From Pseudonocardia humida (GTDB lineage: Bacteria > Actinomycetota > Actinomycetes > Mycobacteriales > Pseudonocardiaceae), in assembly GCF_023898865.1 (NCBI RefSeq), contig NZ_JAGSOV010000035.1, forward strand, positions 1 to 64,000: DNA of 64,000 bases, given 5' to 3'. Made by a program: the position numbers and the translations under genes. Below the pieces are notes generated by a model. That model was not told the origin of the DNA and did no database searches. It saw nothing but the letters and a program-made list of their open reading frames with translations. This document shows, in pieces, positions 60,383-64,000 of the stretch; positions within the stretch are counted from its first letter, which is position 1, and each line of letters begins with the position of its first letter.

Positions 60383-61032
60383 GCAGTAGGTTCGAGATGC
60401 CTGGTGGCCGCGCGCCGCAGGGCGCCCAGAGCCGCTACGTGCTGCCGTCGTTCGTCGAGCGCACCAGCTACGGGGTCAAGGAGTCCAACCCGTACAACAA
60501 GCTGTTCGAGGAGCGCATCATCTTCCTCGGCGTGCAGATCGACGACGCGTCGGCCAACGACGTCATGGCGCAGCTGCTGTGCCTGGAGTCGGCCGACCCG
60601 GACCGCGAGATCAGCATGTACATCAACTCGCCCGGCGGGTCGTTCACGTCGCTGATGGCGATCTACGACACCATGCAGTTCATCCGCCCGGACATCCAGA
60701 CCGTGTGCCTGGGCCAGGCCGCCTCCGCGGCGGCCGTGCTGCTGGCCGCGGGCACCCCGGGCCGGCGCCTCGCCGTCCAGAACGCCCGCGTCCTGATCCA
60801 CCAGCCGGCCACCGAGGGCTTCTACGGCCAGGTGTCCGACCTGGAGATCCAGGCGGCGGAGATCTCCCGGATGCGCAAGCTGATGGAGACCACGCTGGCC
60901 AAGCACAGCGGCCGCACCCCGGAGCAGGTCCGCGTGGACGTCGAGCGGGACAAGATCCTCACCGCCGACGAGGCCAAGGACTACGGGATCATCGACGAGA
61001 TCATCCAGAGCCGGAAGCTCTCGGCTGTCTGA
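60379..61032 (+). CDS. clpP2: ATP-dependent Clp protease proteolytic subunit 2
   Basis: A 217-residue subunit with an N-terminal propeptide-like extension ([20 protein letters not shown]). Catalytic Ser in [15 protein letters not shown], His in [11 protein letters not shown], Asp in [16 protein letters not shown]. Partner of ClpP1 in a heteromeric 14-mer. Confidence 0.97.
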   Translation: MSSRFEMPGGRAPQGAQSRYVLPSFVERTSYGVKESNPYNKLFEERIIFLGVQIDDASANDVMAQLLCLESADPDREISMYINSPGGSFTSLMAIYDTMQFIRPDIQTVCLGQAASAAAVLLAAGTPGRRLAVQNARVLIHQPATEGFYGQVSDLEIQAAEISRMRKLMETTLAKHSGRTPEQVRVDVERDKILTADEAKDYGIIDEIIQSRKLSAV

Positions 61033-61231
61033 CGAACCACGACGTCCGGCGGGTCGGTCGGATCGGTGACCGGTCACGGTCCCGACACCGACCGCCTGCC
61101 GACACGTCCGCAATCCGAGGGCGGCGGATGCTCCCCCGGGACCGTCTTCGACGGGTAACGTCACCAGGGCGCTCTCTCCTGCCGGACCCGCCGGACGGGG
61201 AAGCACCAGATGGGATATGGGGTCTGCACTC

Positions 61232-62512
61232 ATGGCACGCATCGGTGATGGTGGTGACCTGCTCAAGTGCTCCTTCTGCGGGAAGAGCCAGAAGCAGGTC
61301 AAGAAACTGATCGCCGGCCCCGGCGTCTACATCTGCGACGAGTGCATCGATCTCTGCAACGAGATCATCGAGGAGGAGCTGGCCGAGGCCGGTGAGGTCA
61401 AGCTCGACGAGCTGCCCAAGCCCGCCGAGATCCACCAGTTCCTCGACCAGTACGTGGTGGGCCAGGACCGGACCAAGCGCACGCTGTCCGTGGCGGTCTA
61501 CAACCACTACAAGCGCATCCAGGCGGGCGACAAGGGCCGCGGCGCCGACGGCGACGGCGTGGAGCTGGCCAAGTCCAACATCCTGATGCTCGGCCCCACC
61601 GGATGCGGCAAGACCTACCTGGCCCAGACCCTGGCCAAGCTGCTCAACGTGCCGTTCGCCATCGCCGACGCCACCGCCCTCACCGAGGCCGGCTACGTGG
61701 GCGAGGACGTCGAGAACATCCTGCTCAAGCTCATCCAGGCGGCCGACTACGACGTCAAGCGGGCCGAGACCGGGATCATCTACATCGACGAGGTCGACAA
61801 GATCGCCCGCAAGTCGGAGAACCCGTCGATCACCCGCGACGTCTCCGGCGAGGGCGTGCAGCAGGCGCTGCTGAAGATCCTGGAGGGGACCACCGCGAGC
61901 GTCCCGCCGCAGGGCGGTCGCAAGCACCCGCACCAGGAGTTCATCCAGATCGACACGACGAACGTGCTGTTCATCGTGGCCGGTGCGTTCGCCGGGCTGG
62001 AGAAGATCATCGGCGACCGGGTCGGCCGCCGCGGTCTGGGCTTCGGCGCCGAGATCCGCTCCAAGAACGACCTGGACGCCGCGGAGAGCTTCGGCGACAC
62101 CATGCCCGAGGACCTGATCAAGTTCGGGCTGATCCCGGAGTTCATCGGCAGGCTCCCGGTGGTGGCCTCGGTGACCTCGCTCGACGAGGAAGCCCTCATC
62201 AAGATCCTCACCGAGCCGCGCAACGCGCTGGTCAAGCAGTACTGCAAGCTCTTCGAGATGGACGGCGTCGAGCTGGAGTTCACCCCCGACGCGCTCAAGG
62301 CGGTGGCCGAGCAGGCCATCCGCCGCGGCACCGGCGCCCGCGGCCTGCGGGCGATCATGGAGGAGGTGCTGCTCCCCGTGATGTACGAGATCCCCAGCAG
62401 CGACGACGCCGCCAAGGTGGTCGTCACCGAGCTGAACGTGCGGTCCAACGTCTACCCGACGATCGTGCCGCGCACCCCGGCCCGCCGGGAGCGTCGCGAG
62501 CGCTCCGCCTGA
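61232..62512 (+). CDS. clpX: ATP-dependent Clp protease ATP-binding subunit ClpX
   Basis: A 426-residue AAA+ unfoldase. The N-terminal zinc-binding domain has CSFCGKSQ and [10 protein letters not shown] (four Cys); Walker A GPTGCGKT, pore loop EAGYVGED, Walker [21 protein letters not shown], and [34 protein letters not shown] is the IGF-type loop region contacting ClpP. ATG 61232 gives the canonical [13 protein letters not shown]; the upstream ATG 61217 is weaker. Confidence 0.97.
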   Translation: MARIGDGGDLLKCSFCGKSQKQVKKLIAGPGVYICDECIDLCNEIIEEELAEAGEVKLDELPKPAEIHQFLDQYVVGQDRTKRTLSVAVYNHYKRIQAGDKGRGADGDGVELAKSNILMLGPTGCGKTYLAQTLAKLLNVPFAIADATALTEAGYVGEDVENILLKLIQAADYDVKRAETGIIYIDEVDKIARKSENPSITRDVSGEGVQQALLKILEGTTASVPPQGGRKHPHQEFIQIDTTNVLFIVAGAFAGLEKIIGDRVGRRGLGFGAEIRSKNDLDAAESFGDTMPEDLIKFGLIPEFIGRLPVVASVTSLDEEALIKILTEPRNALVKQYCKLFEMDGVELEFTPDALKAVAEQAIRRGTGARGLRAIMEEVLLPVMYEIPSSDDAAKVVVTELNVRSNVYPTIVPRTPARRERRERSA

Positions 62513-62530
62513 TCCGCTTCCCGACCGGAC

Positions 62531-62565
62531 GGGACCGTCCACGCCGCGTAGCGGCGGGCGGTCCC
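62531..62565 (+). terminator. clpX terminator
   Basis: Arms GGGACCG.CC / GG.CGGTCCC with an additional CCGC/GCGG stem and GTA loop, 18 bases past the clpX stop. Confidence 0.75.
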
Positions 62566-62674
62566 GTTCGTGTACCGGTGCTTCTCCGGTGGGTGAGGCT
62601 CCGGGTTGCTGTGTCAACTAACCCGATCTAGCGTGACCCGCTGTCATGTCGTCGCGGTGCAGCGGGGAGCAGCA

Positions 62675-64000
62675 ATGGCGGTCGGGTTCCTGCAACGCGA
62701 GCGGATCGTCGCTCGCCCGGGGTGGAGTCGCTGGCTGATACCGCCCGCGGCCCTGTCGATCCACCTGGCCATCGGCCAGGCCTACGCGTGGAGCGTGTTC
62801 AAGCCGCCGCTAGAGGCGGGCATGGACATCTCGGGCGTGGCCAGCGCCCTGCCGTTCACGCTCGGCATCATCATGCTGGGCCTCTCGGCCGCCGTCTTCG
62901 GCACGAAGGTCGACGCCAACGGCCCGCGCTGGGCGATGTTCGTGGCGTCGTGCTGCTTCGTCAGCGGGTTCCTCATCTCCGCCGTCGGGCTGTTCCTGGA
63001 CCAGTACTGGCTGGTGGTGCTGGGCTACGGGTTCGTCGGCGGGATCGGCCTGGGCATCGGCTACATCTCGCCGGTGTCCACGCTGATCAAGTGGTTCCCG
63101 GACCGGCCGGGCCTGTCCACCGGCATCGCGATCATGGGCTTCGGCGGCGGTGCGCTGATCGCGTCCCCGCTCACCCAGCAGCTGCTCGGCGCGTACGGGG
63201 CGACGGGGGAGAACCCGTCGGTGCCCGGCATCGCCCAGACGTTCCTGACCATGGGCCTGATCTACGCGGTGTTCATGTCGGTGGGCTGGCTGCTGATCCG
63301 GGTGCCCGCCGACGACTGGAAGCCGGCGGGCTGGGACCCGTCGCGGGTCAAGTCGAACGCCATGATCAGCCAGAACCACGTCTCGGCGGCCAACGCGATC
63401 AAGACCCCGCAGTTCTGGCTGCTGTGGGTGGTGCTCACCTTCAACGTGACCGCGGGCATCGGCATCCTGGAACGGGCCGCGCCGATCTACCGCGACTTCT
63501 TCCCCGACGCCACGACGCCGGAGGCGCTGGCCGCCGCGGCGGCCGGGTTCGTGGCGATCCTGTCGCTGGCCAACGCGATCGGCCGGATCCTGTGGTCGTC
63601 CACGTCGGACTTCCTCGGCCGCAAGAACATGTACCGGATCTACCTGGGCGTCGGGGCGCTGCTGTACCTGGCGCTGACCCTGACGACCAACGCCAACAAG
63701 GTCGTCTTCCTGGTCTGCGCGATGGTGATCCTGTCGTTCTACGGCGCCGGGTTCGCCACCGTGCCCGCCTACCTGCGCGACCTGTTCGGCACCTACCAGG
63801 TGGGCGCCATCCACGGCAGGCTGCTGACCGCGTGGTCCACCGCGGGCGTGCTCGGCCCGCTGATCGTCAACGCCATCGCCGACGCGCAGATCGCCGCCGG
63901 GGTGCAGGGGCCCGGCCGGTACACCACCGCGTTCATGATCATGATCGGGTTGCTGGTGATCGCGTTCGTCTGCAACGAACTGATCAAGCCGGTGAACCCG
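62675..64000 (+). CDS. OFA-family MFS transporter (oxalate/formate antiporter-like), cut by the window end
   Basis: 442 codons are present from ATG 62675 with no stop before the window edge. LIPPAALSIHLAIGQAYAWS then VFKPPLEAGM, GIGLGIGYISPVSTLIKWFP and PDRPGLSTGIAIMGFGGGAL are the OFA-family signatures; SSTSDFLGRKNMYRIYLG and SFYGAGFATVPAYLRDLFGT follow in the second half. About eleven helices are visible. Members exchange oxalate/formate or import small carboxylates. ATG is preceded by GGGGAGCAGCA. Confidence 0.88.
   Translation, partial: MAVGFLQRERIVARPGWSRWLIPPAALSIHLAIGQAYAWSVFKPPLEAGMDISGVASALPFTLGIIMLGLSAAVFGTKVDANGPRWAMFVASCCFVSGFLISAVGLFLDQYWLVVLGYGFVGGIGLGIGYISPVSTLIKWFPDRPGLSTGIAIMGFGGGALIASPLTQQLLGAYGATGENPSVPGIAQTFLTMGLIYAVFMSVGWLLIRVPADDWKPAGWDPSRVKSNAMISQNHVSAANAIKTPQFWLLWVVLTFNVTAGIGILERAAPIYRDFFPDATTPEALAAAAAGFVAILSLANAIGRILWSSTSDFLGRKNMYRIYLGVGALLYLALTLTTNANKVVFLVCAMVILSFYGAGFATVPAYLRDLFGTYQVGAIHGRLLTAWSTAGVLGPLIVNAIADAQIAAGVQGPGRYTTAFMIMIGLLVIAFVCNELIKPVNP

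Noticed and set aside
1-64000. CRISPR arrays, Cas genes, prophage structural genes, rRNA or complete insertion sequences
   Set aside because: None seen. The only mobile signal is the tRNA-Gly element remnant.

Overview
The window is a single chromosomal stretch from a high-GC actinomycete, most likely a Pseudonocardiaceae member such as Pseudonocardia. This is inferred from the strong G/C third-position bias, frequent GTG and TTG starts, F420-type (deazaflavin) oxidoreductases, a DinB/mycothiol-type protein, paired clpP1-clpP2, and many TetR/MarR/LysR/PucR regulators. No database search was run, so genus level is a guess.

Layout. 0-5.4 kb: an aryl-CoA ligase divergent from a cyclase/TPP-enzyme pair, then a GNAT gene and tRNA-Pro. 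5.5-11.7 kb: a five-gene, translationally coupled envelope ABC export operon with two secreted Cys-motif proteins, divergent from its probable OmpR-type two-component system. 11.7-15.2 kb: TetR/hydrolase pair, frameshifted mscL, an M43 metalloprotease, tRNA-Gly. 15.2-16.4 kb: a 1.2-kb remnant of an element integrated in tRNA-Gly (integrase tail, membrane-protein cargo, attL/attR). 16.6-18.9 kb: TetR with a broken amine oxidase and a broken cupin. 19-23.6 kb: lipase-like, CPBP protease, methyltransferase and membrane genes. 23.6-24.8 kb: tryptophanyl-tRNA synthetase behind a Trp-Trp leader-peptide attenuator. 24.8-34.2 kb: regulators and small redox enzymes, several with palindromic operators. 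35.1-36.4 kb: a scar in which IclR, MFS and benzoylformate-decarboxylase remnants are fused. 36.5-41.4 kb: DedA, a serine hydrolase and a NarL-type two-component system. 41.5-43.7 kb: a HelD-like helicase. 43.8-48 kb: PucR regulator, MHS-family transporter and 3-hydroxybutyrate dehydrogenase. 48-50.7 kb: MarR/GNAT pair, a secreted protein and a decayed DUF559 gene bracketed by palindromes. 50.7-56.7 kb: gltB-gltD. 57-62.5 kb: FhuF-like protein, then tig-clpP1-clpP2-clpX. 62.7-64 kb: an OFA-type transporter cut by the window end.

Two signals stand out beyond the ordinary genes. One is the trpS attenuator: leader peptide with adjacent Trp codons, a 1:2 hairpin around them and a perfect 24-base terminator-like palindrome. 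The other is a family of 61-bp near-perfect palindromes, three full copies and one degenerate, each full copy just after a stop codon. Broken genes are frequent (mscL, amine oxidase, cupin, benzoylformate decarboxylase, DUF559) and several breaks look like loss of one base from a G or C run. They are therefore either genuine decay or consensus errors, although the long essential genes are intact.
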